DNA of 64,000 bases from Bacillus sp. X1(2014). Lineage in GTDB: Bacteria; Bacillota; Bacilli; Bacillales_B; DSM-18226. Both the position numbers and the translations under genes were made by a program. Location: positions 248,001 through 312,000 of the forward strand of contig NZ_VEED01000006.1 in the NCBI RefSeq assembly GCF_007678255.1, read 5' to 3'. The notes under the pieces were generated by a model that did not search any database, was not told the DNA's origin, and saw only the letters and a list, made by a program, of their open reading frames with translations. Positions 43,516 through 53,588 of this stretch are shown here, piece after piece; positions within the stretch are counted from its first letter, which is position 1, and the number at the start of each line of letters is the position of its first letter.

Positions 43516-44934
43516 TTATCTTAAATAAGAAAGTGGATTTACCAAGCTGCCGTTTTTATAGACTTCAAAATGCAAGTGAACACCAGTAGCATCTCCGGTA
43601 GCACCCATTATTCCAATAGCAGAACCCTTGGAAACCTTCTGACCTACGTGAACCTTAAGCGATGACATATGTCCATAAAGGGTACGGTAACCATTTCGAT
43701 GGTCAATTACAATCTTATTACCATAACCGCCTCCCCAGCCTGCAGAAACAACCACGCCATTATCGGCTGCCTTGATGGTTCTGTTGCTTGGTCTAGCAAT
43801 ATCAATTCCTTTATGCATTCTGCCCCATCTAGGACCTTGCTTACTTGAAATATACCCACCCACTGTTGGCCAGGCAAAGGTGCCGTCGCCGCGTGATGGA
43901 ATTACCTTTGTTCCTTTGATGACAATCTCATTAACAGGCTGTTCGAGGATTGTTTCATTTACCTCGTCCTTGTTTACGGTTACACCATTTTGTTCGGAAA
44001 TTTTATAGGTAACTGAACGAGTACCTTTTTTACCTTCTTGTTTTACCTTTGTTTTCCCTTTTAACAGAGTTTTATCTTCAATCACATTCTTTTTAAAAGG
44101 GATTTCTTCCTTTTTGTTTACTTCTTTTTCCACAATCACTTCAATATATGGTTTTGGAACAGTCATATTAATTTTTTTGCCAATCTTTAGAAGAGTATCT
44201 TTAGTTAGTCCGGGATTCACCGCTAAGATGTCCGCCATCTTCATATGGTGATCATCGGCAATGATTTCAAGTACATCACCTTTTTGAATCACGTATTTCT
44301 TTTCTTCTAAAGTCCCTTTTTGTAAAAAAGTAACTGCTTCCTCAGCAGACATAATCTTTCTAGGAGCAGTATCTTCATTTGAAAATGAAACATTTTTAGA
44401 TAGTCGTACATCTAATAAACGAGACTCATTTTCTTTTAATGCCGGTACATTCGTATTGTCAGAAGCTTTTCGAGCCTTGAGTTCGGCTAATTGATCCTCA
44501 GGAACATATTGTTGGATCAATTTCTTCATAACTTCTTCCGCTGTCGTTTGATTTTCTACATAAGCAACTGGTTTCCCGTCAATCATGATGGCAGAGGCCT
44601 CTGTTTGAAGCTGGAAGATATTTCGGATGGTCTGAACGGTTTCTGTCTCAGTTTCAGCCGTTGGAAATACTTGATATGGAACGTCGTTAATTTGTTGCAT
44701 AAAATCGGTATCAGCAGCTTTTTCAGCAATAATTTTATTTACTACGCTCTTATCCGCAACATTACCTATATATGTACCTTCAAGATAGACATGATAATCC
44801 TTTGATGATTCGGATGAATCAGCAAATGCAACCGGACCGTTACTAAAGGCAATCAGTGATGATGCCATAGCAGTCACAAGTGTTGTTTTAAGTAATAACC
44901 TTTTTGTTTGTGATATTTTATCTAAAAATAACAT
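43516..44934 (-). CDS. Secreted M23 metallopeptidase with LysM and G5 domains
   Basis: A 472-residue exported cell-wall hydrolase. Domains in order: signal or anchor helix (about 15-38), a region of unassigned repeats (about 45-190), LysM (about 212-258), G5 (about 270-348) and a C-terminal M23 peptidase (about 360-470) with zinc ligands in HKGIDIA and HLHFEVY. It should cut peptide cross-links in peptidoglycan. It lies directly upstream of walR and its type of product is a common WalR target, but only a one-mismatch WalR-like box (TGTAAC, 5 bp, TGTATA at 45061-45077, plus strand) is visible. Confidence 0.92.
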   Translation of the reverse strand: MLFLDKISQTKRLLLKTTLVTAMASSLIAFSNGPVAFADSSESSKDYHVYLEGTYIGNVADKSVVNKIIAEKAADTDFMQQINDVPYQVFPTAETETETVQTIRNIFQLQTEASAIMIDGKPVAYVENQTTAEEVMKKLIQQYVPEDQLAELKARKASDNTNVPALKENESRLLDVRLSKNVSFSNEDTAPRKIMSAEEAVTFLQKGTLEEKKYVIQKGDVLEIIADDHHMKMADILAVNPGLTKDTLLKIGKKINMTVPKPYIEVIVEKEVNKKEEIPFKKNVIEDKTLLKGKTKVKQEGKKGTRSVTYKISEQNGVTVNKDEVNETILEQPVNEIVIKGTKVIPSRGDGTFAWPTVGGYISSKQGPRWGRMHKGIDIARPSNRTIKAADNGVVVSAGWGGGYGNKIVIDHRNGYRTLYGHMSSLKVHVGQKVSKGSAIGIMGATGDATGVHLHFEVYKNGSLVNPLSYLR

Positions 44935-45138
44935 TTTTCCTCCCTAAACCACGGTAAAACCCTTTTAATCTATTGTATTTACTATTAAAGAAGTTCCCAG
45001 AATTTTAGACCTTCTCCACTTTACCATAACTTTCTGTAAATAGATTAATAGTCTTTATACTGTAACAAAACTGTATAATTGCTGACATTTTTAGCAGGGA
45101 AGAACTGTTCTTTTTGGTAAAAAGAAGATATAGATAAA

Positions 45139-45176
45139 AAAAAAGGAAGCATGCATTTGCAAGCTTCCTTTTTTTA
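45139..45176. terminator. Terminator of the tRNA cluster
   Basis: GGAAGC / GCTTCC stem with inner TGCA / TGCA and A and T runs on the two sides, directly after the last tRNA. Between 44935 and 45138 I see only the leader of the peptidase gene. Confidence 0.85.
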
Positions 45177-45249
45177 TGGCTCAGGACGGAATCGAACCGC
45201 CGACACAAGGATTTTCAGTCCTTTGCTCTACCGACTGAGCTACTGAGCC
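45177..45249 (-). tRNA. tRNA-Phe (GAA)
   Basis: A 73-nt cloverleaf: acceptor GGCTCAG / CTGAGCC, anticodon loop CTGAAAA with GAA, T-loop GGTTCGATTCC. CCA is not encoded. Confidence 0.95.
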
Positions 45250-45256
45250 ACTTATA

Positions 45257-45333
45257 TGGCGGTCTGGACGGGACTCGAACCCGCGACCTCCTGCGTGACA
45301 GGCAGGCATTCTAACCAACTGAACTACCAGACC
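45257..45333 (-). tRNA. tRNA-Asp (GTC)
   Basis: A 77-nt cloverleaf including encoded CCA: acceptor GGTCTGG / CCAGACC, anticodon loop CTGTCAC with GTC, discriminator G as expected for Asp. Confidence 0.95.
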
Positions 45334-45342
45334 AATATTAAA

Positions 45343-45392
45343 TTGATTGTCAGCAAGGAGACCGTCCTTGCCAGCCATTTGCTGACAATCAA
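45343..45392. repeat. Perfect 14-bp inverted repeat between tRNA-Asp and tRNA-Glu
   Basis: TTGATTGTCAGCAA (45343-45356) and TTGCTGACAATCAA (45379-45392) flank a 22-nt loop. In the tRNA precursor this would be a stable hairpin between two tRNAs; it may guide processing. No T run, so not a terminator. Confidence 0.8.
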
Positions 45393-45398
45393 AAGCCA

Positions 45399-45470
45399 TG
45401 ACCCCTACGGGATTCGAACCCGTGTTACCTCCGTGAAAGGGAGGTGTCTTAACCACTTGACCAAGGGGCC
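45399..45470 (-). tRNA. tRNA-Glu (TTC)
   Basis: A 72-nt cloverleaf: acceptor GGCCCCT / AGGGGTC with one G-T pair, anticodon loop CTTTCAC with TTC, discriminator A. CCA is not encoded. Confidence 0.95.
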
Positions 45471-45482
45471 ATAAAATATAAA

Positions 45483-45558
45483 TGGTGAGCCATGAAGGAC
45501 TCGAACCTTCGACCCTCTGATTAAAAGTCAGATGCTCTACCAACTGAGCTAATGGCTC
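45483..45558 (-). tRNA. tRNA-Lys (TTT)
   Basis: A 76-nt cloverleaf with encoded CCA: acceptor GAGCCAT / ATGGCTC, anticodon loop CTTTTAA with TTT. First tRNA of the cluster in the direction of transcription. Confidence 0.95.
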
Positions 45559-45639
45559 GTACTTGTTTTCGTATATCGTGACGACGCTTTTTATAATAGC
45601 ACGGACTATATACTAATGGCAATACTTTTTTAAAAAACT

Positions 45640-45677
45640 TTTTTAAAAAGTTTGAAGCCCTCAAAAATGAGGGCTTC
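45640..45677 (-). terminator. Terminator of purA
   Basis: GAAGCCCTCA / TGAGGGCTTC stem (45654-45677) followed on the minus strand by an AAACTTTTT stretch. Confidence 0.75.
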
Positions 45678-45699
45678 ATCTAGTAAGTTCAAAGTTAAA

Positions 45700-45823
45700 T
45701 TGTCTAGCTCCAGCGCCTAGGGGCTCGGGGTCATAAGCCAATCCGTCCTGAAGGTTAAAAAGCAACCTTCATGCCGGCTCGTCTTATGCCTGTCGCCCCT
45801 GAACAAGGCGCTTCCGCTTTTAA
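45700..45823. repeat. Structured interspersed repeat (CTAGCTCCAGCGCC family)
   Basis: A 120-bp GC-richer element running from TGTCTAGCTCCAGCGCC to GGCGCTTCCGCTTTT, with internal complementary arms (GAAGGTT / AACCTTC and CATAAGCC / GGC...CTTATG). I recall this family as dispersed in many Bacillus genomes. It ends at the purA stop codon. Confidence 0.8.
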
Positions 45824-47112
45824 ATTTGTCTCCACGGGCTGCGGACTACATTTGTTTGATTACGATCTGGTCCAACTGAAAAAGTTGTTAATGGAATTCC
45901 AGTTAATTGGGTCACGCGTTCTACATAATGGCGGGCATTTACAGGCAACTCATCTAAAGTTTTAACGCCTGTAATATCTTCTGTCCAACCTGGAAGCTCT
46001 TCATAAACAGGTTCACACTGTGCTAATACCTTCAAGCTTGCTGGATATTCTGTAATAAGCTCACCTTTGTAGCTATACGCAGTACAGATCTTTAATGTTT
46101 CAATCCCTGTTAAAACATCAATAGAATTAAGCGACAAGTCAGTTAATCCGCTCACACGGCGGGCATGGCGTACAACGACACTGTCAAACCAGCCAACACG
46201 GCGAGGACGGCCCGTTGTAGTGCCATATTCACGTCCAACCTCACGGATCTGATGGCCGATTTCATCATTTAATTCTGTCGGGAATGGGCCGTCACCCACA
46301 CGGGAAGTGTAAGCTTTGCAAACTCCAACAACATGGGTAATCTTCGATGGTCCAACCCCGGAACCAATTGTAACACCGCCAGCTACAGGATTAGAAGAAG
46401 TAACAAATGGGTAAGTACCTTGGTCAATATCAAGCATAACCCCTTGAGCCCCTTCAAAAAGAACTCGTTTGCCTTCATCTAATGCATCATTCAAGACCAC
46501 GGATGTATCACAAACATACTGTTTTACTTGTTGACCATATTCATAATACTCATCAAGGATTTCTTCTTTTGTAAATCCTGTTGTTTCATAAATACGTTCA
46601 AATAAACGGTTTTTCTCTTCCAAATTACGTTCAAGCTTTTCTTCAAATACATCGCGTTCTAGCAGGTCAGCAATTCGAATACCTACGCGGGCCGCTTTAT
46701 CCATGTAAGCTGGTCCAATTCCTTTTTTGGTGGTACCGATTTTATTCGCACCCTTACTTTCTTCCTCAACCGCATCAAGTTTTAAGTGATATGGAAGAAT
46801 GACATGGGCACGATTACTAATGCGAAGATTATCGGTAGTAATACCTTTTTCATGCAAATAAGCAAGTTCTGCTACAAGTGCCTTTGGATCAACAACCATT
46901 CCATTTCCGATGACACAGATTTTTTCTTTATAAAAAATTCCAGATGGAATTAGGTGCAATTTGTACGTTTCTCCGTTGAACTTTATGGTATGGCCTGCAT
47001 TATTTCCTCCCTGATAACGGGCGATTGCTTCGGCATTTTCAGAAAGGAAATCTGTGATTTTCCCCTTACCTTCATCTCCCCATTGAGTTCCAACAACTAC
47101 TACTGATGACAT
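45820..47112 (-). CDS. purA: Adenylosuccinate synthetase
   Basis: A 430-residue GTP-dependent enzyme of AMP synthesis, joining IMP and aspartate. Signature segments are the P-loop [11 protein letters not shown] at about 8-18, [23 protein letters not shown] and [16 protein letters not shown] 47112 follows GGAGGTG. Its C-terminus overlaps the edge of the repeat at 45700. PurR-type boxes precede it. Confidence 0.98.
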   Translation of the reverse strand: MSSVVVVGTQWGDEGKGKITDFLSENAEAIARYQGGNNAGHTIKFNGETYKLHLIPSGIFYKEKICVIGNGMVVDPKALVAELAYLHEKGITTDNLRISNRAHVILPYHLKLDAVEEESKGANKIGTTKKGIGPAYMDKAARVGIRIADLLERDVFEEKLERNLEEKNRLFERIYETTGFTKEEILDEYYEYGQQVKQYVCDTSVVLNDALDEGKRVLFEGAQGVMLDIDQGTYPFVTSSNPVAGGVTIGSGVGPSKITHVVGVCKAYTSRVGDGPFPTELNDEIGHQIREVGREYGTTTGRPRRVGWFDSVVVRHARRVSGLTDLSLNSIDVLTGIETLKICTAYSYKGELITEYPASLKVLAQCEPVYEELPGWTEDITGVKTLDELPVNARHYVERVTQLTGIPLTTFSVGPDRNQTNVVRSPWRQI

Positions 47113-47190
47113 ATAAGGCACCTCCAAATTAAATACGCTTTACTCTTTTCCATACACCATTTTACCAATATTTATTACTAAAAGCAAACT

Positions 47191-47234
47191 AAACACGAAC
47201 ATTTATATGAATCTATTATATTATGTTCGTAAAA
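47191..47234. promoter_or_regulatory. Inverted pair of PurR boxes upstream of purA
   Basis: Two 14-bp boxes with a shared ACGAACAT core (47191-47204 and, inverted, 47221-47234) are separated by 16 bp, the spacing known for Bacillus PurR sites. Each box deviates from the CCGAAC consensus by a C to A change. Guanine/PRPP-responsive repression of purA is inferred. Confidence 0.65.
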
Positions 47235-47324
47235 TATTAATTTAAGAATCTATCTTGTTGGTTTGATGATTTTTCCATAAAATAGAATTATAGTTTTATT
47301 AAAATAACAAATAGGATGTGGAAT

Positions 47325-48242
47325 ATGCTATTTAAATCTCGCGTGGAACTATTGGAAATCACTCTGTTGCGATCTTTAAATGCGCGAATGAGTTTATCCG
47401 ATAAAGATGTTAGTAACTATAAAAGGCTAAGAAAGGGATTTGAAGGTGAGAAAAAGAGTGATCTGTGGTTAGAAGGGCTCTCAGAGGATTGGCTGATCAT
47501 CCATGATTTATTACTTGAATATAACCATTCTAAATTCCAAATTGATACGTTACTAATATCCCACGATAAAATTTACCCTTTGGATATAAAAAACTTTGAA
47601 GGCGACTACTTTGTTGAAGGTGAAAAATGGTGTACGAGTGCTAAAAAAGAAATGAAGAATCCCGTACACCAACAAAATCGTTGTGTTATCTTATTTCGTT
47701 CACTACTCGGTGACCTTGGCTATCATTATCCGCTTGAACCCTATCTCATCTTCATTAACTCCGAATTTCATTTATATATAACCACTATTAATCCATCTCT
47801 TGTTTTCCATTCACAAATGAACCGTTTTTTGAAAAAGCTCAATGCAAGACCCGTAAAACTGAATAAAGGACACTACAAATTAGCTGAACAATTAGTATCT
47901 CTTCATATAGTAGAATCACCTTATCCGCACTTGCCAGCCTATCAATATGAAGATTTGAAAAAAGGAATTCTTTGTCTAAAGTGTTACTCCCTTTTTTCTG
48001 AGATTCACGGTTCAATTTTGACGTGTGATCAATGTGGATGTACAGAAGAGGTGGAATCAGCAGTGTTAAGGAGTGTCACTGAATTATCGCTTCTTTTCCC
48101 TGAACAAAAAATTACCACAAAGATAGTCCGTGATTGGTGTAAGATTGTTAAATCGGAGAAGACTATTAGGAGGATACTGGGGAAGCACTATAAACAAATT
48201 GGTCATGGAAAGTCTGCAAATTATGTTTTACCAAAGGATTAA
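47325..48242 (+). CDS. NERD-domain nuclease-like protein with zinc ribbon (module 2)
   Basis: A 305-residue paralog of the product at 28336 with the same three parts. The NERD domain has Glu40 and Glu42 (KGFEGE), Asp74 (FQIDT) and Asp87/Lys89 (LDIKNFEGD). The zinc ribbon is LCLKC...CDQCG near 222-243. The helical C-terminus (LLFPEQKITT...DWC...IRRILGKHY) matches that of module 1. ATG 47325 follows AGGATGTGG; another ATG at 47316 has no site. It is on the plus strand between purA and dnaC, genes that are neighbours in B. subtilis, so it is an insertion into the core. An array of 52-bp repeats starts directly after its stop. Confidence 0.75.
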   Translation: MLFKSRVELLEITLLRSLNARMSLSDKDVSNYKRLRKGFEGEKKSDLWLEGLSEDWLIIHDLLLEYNHSKFQIDTLLISHDKIYPLDIKNFEGDYFVEGEKWCTSAKKEMKNPVHQQNRCVILFRSLLGDLGYHYPLEPYLIFINSEFHLYITTINPSLVFHSQMNRFLKKLNARPVKLNKGHYKLAEQLVSLHIVESPYPHLPAYQYEDLKKGILCLKCYSLFSEIHGSILTCDQCGCTEEVESAVLRSVTELSLLFPEQKITTKIVRDWCKIVKSEKTIRRILGKHYKQIGHGKSANYVLPKD

Positions 48243-48243
48243 A

Positions 48244-48500
48244 TTTTTTTACTTACCCTTTAATAAAATCTATGATTACTGATAGACTCTTTTTTTACTG
48301 TAAACGGGCATCATACGACCTCTATGATTCCCGTTAGGCTCTTCTTTTACTTCAAACAGGCATCATACGATCCCTATGGTTACCGTTAGGCTCTCTTTTT
48401 ACTTCAAGCGGGCATCATACGACCCCTATGGTTACCGTTAGGCACTCTTTTTACTTCAAACAGGCATCATACGACCCCTATGGTCATCGTTTGACCTTTT
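48244..48500. repeat. Tandem array 2: 52-bp repeats after NERD gene 2
   Basis: Units aligned on GGCATCATACGA start at 48307, 48359, 48411 and 48463, exactly 52 bp apart; a degenerate unit precedes them at about 48255. Each unit is an imperfect palindrome (ACGGG-ATCAT / ATGAT-CCCGT in the first clear unit) plus a pyrimidine-rich spacer (GGCTCTCTTTTTACTTC). The sequence differs from array 1 but the period, layout and orientation to the gene are the same. Confidence 0.88.
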
Positions 48501-48526
48501 TTCTCAAGCCACTAGTGCCTGGACAC

Positions 48527-48558
48527 AAAAAAGGCTAGCCAAATAAATTTGGCTAGCC
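48527..48558 (-). terminator. Terminator of dnaC
   Basis: GGCTAGCCAAAT / ATTTGGCTAGCC, a 12-bp perfect stem (48533-48558), followed on the minus strand by a T run. Confidence 0.9.
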
Positions 48559-48559
48559 A

Positions 48560-49915
48560 CTACGCACCAGGAGCATCTTCATACCGTGTCTCGAGGTTGA
48601 CGAACTTATTGTATTCTTTTACAAAGGCCAACGATACCGTTCCTGTTGGGCCATTACGCTGCTTAGCAATAATGATTTCGATGATGTTCTTATTCTCTGA
48701 TTCCTTATCATAGTAGTCATCACGATACAAGAACGCCACGATATCGGCATCCTGCTCAATAGAACCTGATTCACGAATATCGGACATCATCGGGCGCTTA
48801 TCTTGACGCTGTTCCACACCACGGGATAGCTGGGAAAGGGCAATAACAGGGACTTTCAACTCACGAGCTAACTGCTTTAAAGAACGAGAGATTTCGGAAA
48901 CTTCCTGCTGACGGTTCTCGCCCGAACGGCCGCTTCCTAAAATCAACTGCAAGTAATCGATCAGGATCATCCCTAAACCATGCTCTTGCTGCAAGCGACG
49001 GCATTTCGAACGGATATCACTAATTCGAACCCCAGGAGTATCATCAATAAATATCCCTGAATTTGAAAGACTTCCCATCGCCATTGTCAATTTGCCCCAG
49101 TCTTCATCGGTTAGGGAACCGGTACGAAGCCGCTGGGCATCGATGTTTCCTTCCGAACAGAGCATACGCATTACCAGCTGTTCGGCACCCATCTCAAGAC
49201 TGAATATCGCAACATTTTCACCCGTTTTTGTCGCTACGTTGGCGGCGATGTTTAAGGCGAAGGCTGTTTTACCCACGGAAGGACGGGCTCCAACAATGAT
49301 TAAATCATTTCGTTGGAATCCTGCCGTCATTCGGTCTAGTTCCGCGAATCCGGTGGAAATCCCTGTAATGTCGCCGACCCGGTTGTGCATTTCCTCAATA
49401 TTGTCATACGTCCGAACCAGTACATCTTTAATATTATGGAAAGCACCAGCATTCTTCCGCTGCGCCACGGCCATAATATTTTTTTCAGCTTCACTTAAAA
49501 GCGCCTCAACCTCATCCTCACGAGAATATCCATCAGAGGCAATGTTCGTTGCGGTGCGAATTAATCTTCTAAGTAAGGATTTTTCTTCTACTATTCTCGC
49601 ATAATATTCAATATTAGCTGCCGTTGGAACCGAGGCGGCCAATTCTCCTAAATAACTTACCCCGCCTGTATCTTCAATCAGTTTGGCAGCCGCAAGTTCC
49701 TCTGTTACCGTTACAAGGTCAACTGCTTTCCCTTGATCATTAAGAGTAAGCATCACGTTAAATATTTTTTGGTGGGCAGCACGATAAAAATCCTCAGGGA
49801 TTAATATTTCAGAAGCTAGTACAAGAGAGGAAGGCTCTAAGAAAATAGCCCCTAAAACTGCCTGCTCGGCCTCAATATTTTGCGGTGGCATACGATCCGC
49901 ATATAAGTCATTCAT
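48560..49915 (-). CDS. dnaC: Replicative DNA helicase DnaC (DnaB family)
   Basis: A 451-residue hexameric helicase (called DnaC in B. subtilis, DnaB elsewhere). The N-terminal DnaG-binding domain (about 10-115) is followed by a RecA-like motor with Walker A GARPSVGKTAF, Walker B MILIDYLQLI and the DnaB-specific LSQLSRGVEQR. ATG 49915 follows AGGAGG. No intein. Confidence 0.97.
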   Translation of the reverse strand: MNDLYADRMPPQNIEAEQAVLGAIFLEPSSLVLASEILIPEDFYRAAHQKIFNVMLTLNDQGKAVDLVTVTEELAAAKLIEDTGGVSYLGELAASVPTAANIEYYARIVEEKSLLRRLIRTATNIASDGYSREDEVEALLSEAEKNIMAVAQRKNAGAFHNIKDVLVRTYDNIEEMHNRVGDITGISTGFAELDRMTAGFQRNDLIIVGARPSVGKTAFALNIAANVATKTGENVAIFSLEMGAEQLVMRMLCSEGNIDAQRLRTGSLTDEDWGKLTMAMGSLSNSGIFIDDTPGVRISDIRSKCRRLQQEHGLGMILIDYLQLILGSGRSGENRQQEVSEISRSLKQLARELKVPVIALSQLSRGVEQRQDKRPMMSDIRESGSIEQDADIVAFLYRDDYYDKESENKNIIEIIIAKQRNGPTGTVSLAFVKEYNKFVNLETRYEDAPGA

Positions 49916-50074
49916 ATATCAAAAAACCTCCTATCATGAAGAGGATATTTTATTATTAAAAACTATCATTTTCCTAAAAACAAAAGAAAAAGTGACCAGC
50001 TAAAACCGATCACATCGCGTTGATTACTTTTCTATTCTATCATGTTCCAGAACCATTTCGCACTGGGAAAATTT

Positions 50075-50524
50075 TTATTTTACTTCTGTCACAGAAACGG
50101 TTAAGGTCGCAACCACCTCGTGATGAAGTTTCACTGGAACCTTTGTGTGGCCAAGCGTGCGAATGGCATCTGCTAATTCCATCTTACGTTTATCAATTTT
50201 GATCCCATGTTTCTTTTGTAATTCTTCTGCAATTTGCTTTGTTGTAATGGATCCAAATAAACGGCCGCCTTCACCTGCTTTAGCAGTTAATTGAACCGTG
50301 ATTTGATCCAATACTTCTTTTAATTTTTGGGCCTCCGCTAATTCTTCCTCCGCTTGCTTTGCTTCCTTCTTTTTTTGAGCATCAAGCGTACTGATATTGG
50401 CATTATTCGCTTCCTTTGCTAAACCTTGTTTAAGAAGGAAATTATGAGCATAACCGTCTGCTACATTCTTCACTTCACCTTTTTTCCCTTTACCCTTTAC
50501 GTCTTTTAAAAAAATTACTTTCAT
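50075..50524 (-). CDS. rplI: Ribosomal protein bL9
   Basis: A 149-residue large-subunit protein: N-terminal RNA-binding domain with [20 protein letters not shown], long helix (about 42-75) and C-terminal domain with [13 protein letters not shown]. It overlaps the gdpP stop by 4 bp. Confidence 0.98.
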   Translation of the reverse strand: MKVIFLKDVKGKGKKGEVKNVADGYAHNFLLKQGLAKEANNANISTLDAQKKKEAKQAEEELAEAQKLKEVLDQITVQLTAKAGEGGRLFGSITTKQIAEELQKKHGIKIDKRKMELADAIRTLGHTKVPVKLHHEVVATLTVSVTEVK

Positions 50525-52494
50525 TCCTTTTTCACTCCTTCAAAATAATCATCTATTGCTAGCTTTAATTGATTTTCTGTTTCTGTAATCGATAAACCAG
50601 TCAGTTGTGTGGCTGCATTCGTCAGATGTCCGCCGCCTTTTAGACTTTCCATGATGACCTGGACATTGATGTTTCCAAGCGACCTTGCACTAATGCCAAT
50701 CACGCCTTCACTGCGTTCTGAAATAACAAAGGAGGCTATCACCCCATCCATTGTTAATAAGGTGTCTGCTGCTTGGGCAATAATCACTTGATCGTTGAAC
50801 TCATTTTCTGTGCCTTTCGCAATGGCAACCCCTTCACGGTAAAAAGTAACAGACTCAATTAACTTGGACCTCTTAATATATGTATCCACATCTTCCTTCA
50901 AAAACTTTTGAACGAGGATGGTATCTGCTCCATGTGCTCGTAGATAGGAGGCCGCATCAAACGTCCTTGAGCCTGTTCTGAGGGTAAAGCTTTTGGTATC
51001 CACGATGATTCCTGCTAAGAGGGCCGTCGCTTCAATCATTTCAATTTTACCTCGTTTTGGCTGATATTCAAGGAACTCTGTCACTAATTCTGATGTCGAT
51101 GAGGCATAAGGTTCCATATAAACAAGGAGAGGATTGGCAATAAAATCTTCACCGCGGCGATGATGATCGATGACAACCTTATTGTCAATTTTATTGAGAA
51201 GCCGTTCTTCAATGACCATGGACGGTTTATGCGTATCAACGACAACAAGTAAGGTCTTATCCATAGCAATTTCCAGTGCCTCTTCTGGTCCAATAAAATG
51301 GGCAAACAACTGCTCTTGCTGTCGTATTTCTGCCATTAATCGTTTAACTCCATTTTCCATGTCCTGCGTGTTGACAACGATATAGGCATCTTTCTGGTTC
51401 ATTTGCGCGACTTTATAAATGCCAATGCTGGCACCAATCGAATCCATGTCCGGATTTTTATGACCCATGATAATTACTTTATCACTAGCGATAATTAAAT
51501 CCCTTAAGGCATGTGAAATCACTCGTGCTCTGACCCTCGTTCGCTTTTCAATTGGATTGGTTTTGCCGCCATAAAACTTCACCTTGCCGCTTGGTAATTT
51601 AATCGCTACTTGGTCGCCGCCTCTGCCTAAGGCCAAGTCCAAGCTCGATTGGGCTAAACCGCCTAATTCTGGCAGGGAAGTTACTCCCGTTCCAACGCCA
51701 ATACTTAAGGTAAAGGATACATTTTGCTTGGAAGTCATTTCTCTGACTTCATCAAGAATGGTAAATTTCCCGTTTTCCAGCTTTTGAAGAATTCCTTCAC
51801 TGAACACCGCAATAAACCGTTCGGAGGAAATTCTTTTTAAAAATATCCCATTATCCTGGGCCCATTTATTTAGGATAGACGTCACCAAATTATTGATGCT
51901 GCCACGCATTTGGTCATCCATTCCCTGGGTAAGGTCATCATAATTATCTAAAAAGATTATTGAAATAACAGTCCTGTCATTATGATACATTTTCTCGATT
52001 TCTTTTTGTTCGGTCACATCGAAAAAGTATAAAAGCCGTTCCTCACGTCTATGGATGACGCGGAATTTCCGTTCATGAAGGGTAATGATCTCTGTTTCTA
52101 CTTCCTGTTTAATTAATGGTATCAGGGTATCGGCGACATCGTACAATGATCTTCCCACCAAGGTATCCTGATCAAAACAAGAAGCCAAGAATGGATTGGT
52201 CCACTCAATATAATACTCATCATTAATGAGCATAATCCCGATTGGCATTTCCATTAGCGCTTCTTCACCAACTCGTTTTACGCGGTAGGAAAGGGTTGAG
52301 ATATACTCCTCCATTTCTTTTCGCTGGCGCCGATCAACCACAAACATATAGTAAATGGGGAAAAACATTAATAACAGCCCTGCTACACTTAATATCCTGT
52401 TATACAAATACAGAATAATGAGCAGTACCACTGTGACAGCAATTAACCCATAAAAAGGGTAACGAATGGACCGCTTTTCTAAAAATGCAGGCAA
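50521..52494 (-). CDS. gdpP: Cyclic-di-AMP phosphodiesterase GdpP (YybT)
   Basis: A 657-residue membrane protein: two helices (about 12-50), a PAS domain (about 85-150) that may bind heme, a degenerate GGDEF domain (about 172-300) and a DHH/DHHA1 phosphodiesterase (about 340-655) with [12 protein letters not shown] and VIDHHRRG. It hydrolyses c-di-AMP. The start is a TTG at 52494 behind AGGAG. Cotranscribed with yybS and rplI. Confidence 0.96.
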   Translation of the reverse strand: MPAFLEKRSIRYPFYGLIAVTVVLLIILYLYNRILSVAGLLLMFFPIYYMFVVDRRQRKEMEEYISTLSYRVKRVGEEALMEMPIGIMLINDEYYIEWTNPFLASCFDQDTLVGRSLYDVADTLIPLIKQEVETEIITLHERKFRVIHRREERLLYFFDVTEQKEIEKMYHNDRTVISIIFLDNYDDLTQGMDDQMRGSINNLVTSILNKWAQDNGIFLKRISSERFIAVFSEGILQKLENGKFTILDEVREMTSKQNVSFTLSIGVGTGVTSLPELGGLAQSSLDLALGRGGDQVAIKLPSGKVKFYGGKTNPIEKRTRVRARVISHALRDLIIASDKVIIMGHKNPDMDSIGASIGIYKVAQMNQKDAYIVVNTQDMENGVKRLMAEIRQQEQLFAHFIGPEEALEIAMDKTLLVVVDTHKPSMVIEERLLNKIDNKVVIDHHRRGEDFIANPLLVYMEPYASSTSELVTEFLEYQPKRGKIEMIEATALLAGIIVDTKSFTLRTGSRTFDAASYLRAHGADTILVQKFLKEDVDTYIKRSKLIESVTFYREGVAIAKGTENEFNDQVIIAQAADTLLTMDGVIASFVISERSEGVIGISARSLGNINVQVIMESLKGGGHLTNAATQLTGLSITETENQLKLAIDDYFEGVKKE

Positions 52495-52519
52495 AATTTT
52501 CAGCTCCTAGTCGTGAATC

Positions 52520-53464
52520 TTACTCTTTCTTTTCAAATTGCTTCCGAAAGTTAAAGCCTAAATCAGTAATGCCTAATAACATTATTATATAACGGACCAA
52601 CGGAATCATGAAAGTAAGAATTACTACAAACACGCCAAGTCCCTTCGCTACGGACTTTTGGTGGAAAAGAAAAAATAAAAGCGCAACCCCCTGCAGGAGG
52701 ATAAACGTCTCTAGTACAGATCTTGCATTGATTAAAACAGAATATATGTAGGTTCCTTCTTGTGGATGAAATAAGAGCATTGCCCCCAAGGCAATTAAAT
52801 AATACCACAACAAACTTTTAGGAAGGGCTAGATTACGAAAATGGCCCCATGGCTGAACGTTTACACCAAATCGCTTCGCAATTGGAAAACAAATCCACTG
52901 AGTAATAAAGGTAAGCACAATGGCAGCAAAAATAAGTGCACTTGGTGCCAGCGTTACGATTTGCTTAAGCATGAGGGAATTTTGCTCTTTTATTTTTGCA
53001 ATTTGATCTTCTTTACCCATTGCTTTCAGCATTTCCTCAGAGTTTTTAACTGATTCATTTAAGGCCACTGTTAGTTCATGGATAATATCTACTTTCATAA
53101 AAGAAACCGTGACGGCATACATGATAACTAATCCAGCCATCATCGTGAGGGAACCGGCAATCAAAATAAATGCTCGACTCTTACCTTTTTGGAGCAAATA
53201 GCCTATCACCACACCAACGGTACCGTATATAAGCATGATCCCAAGTCCAAGTAAAGACCCGGCAATGAATGAAATAAAAATTGCTGCTACTGCGAAAGCG
53301 GCAATCAGTTTCAGACCATTTTTATAAGAAAAGATAATAAATGGAAGCGGCAATACCAGGTTTACAATCGCTCCTACGATAGGAACATACATGGTTACTA
53401 ATAATAACGCAGCAAAAGCTGCCAAGAGGATGGCACCCTCCGTTAGCTTGCGTACATCTTTCAC
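52520..53464 (-). CDS. yybS: YybS-family membrane protein (DUF2232)
   Basis: A 314-residue membrane protein with about eight helices, of the DUF2232 family conserved upstream of gdpP. GTG 53464 behind AGGGGTGA gives a length close to B. subtilis YybS; the frame opens at 53491. Function unknown, possibly transport (an S-component-like fold has been suggested). Confidence 0.88.
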   Translation of the reverse strand: MKDVRKLTEGAILLAAFAALLLVTMYVPIVGAIVNLVLPLPFIIFSYKNGLKLIAAFAVAAIFISFIAGSLLGLGIMLIYGTVGVVIGYLLQKGKSRAFILIAGSLTMMAGLVIMYAVTVSFMKVDIIHELTVALNESVKNSEEMLKAMGKEDQIAKIKEQNSLMLKQIVTLAPSALIFAAIVLTFITQWICFPIAKRFGVNVQPWGHFRNLALPKSLLWYYLIALGAMLLFHPQEGTYIYSVLINARSVLETFILLQGVALLFFLFHQKSVAKGLGVFVVILTFMIPLVRYIIMLLGITDLGFNFRKQFEKKE

Positions 53465-53546
53465 ACTTTCACCCCTAAACATATAAAACACTAATCTTTA
53501 TTTTACCCGAGATAATCCGCTCTACACAAGTTTACGAGTATAAGAA

Positions 53547-53580
53547 AAAGGCAGCAGGGAGAACCCTTACTGCCTTTTCA
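53547..53580 (-). terminator. Terminator after rpsR
   Basis: AAGGCAG / CTGCCTT stem with inner GGG / CCC and a T run on the minus strand. Confidence 0.75.
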
Positions 53581-53588
53581 TCTATTTA

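Noticed and set aside
45061..45077. WalR box upstream of the M23 peptidase gene
   Set aside because: TGTAAC-N5-TGTATA has one mismatch and lies on the strand opposite to the gene; too weak to annotate alone.
45181..45543. Open frames across the tRNA genes
   Set aside because: The DNA folds into four clear tRNAs; the frames are incidental.
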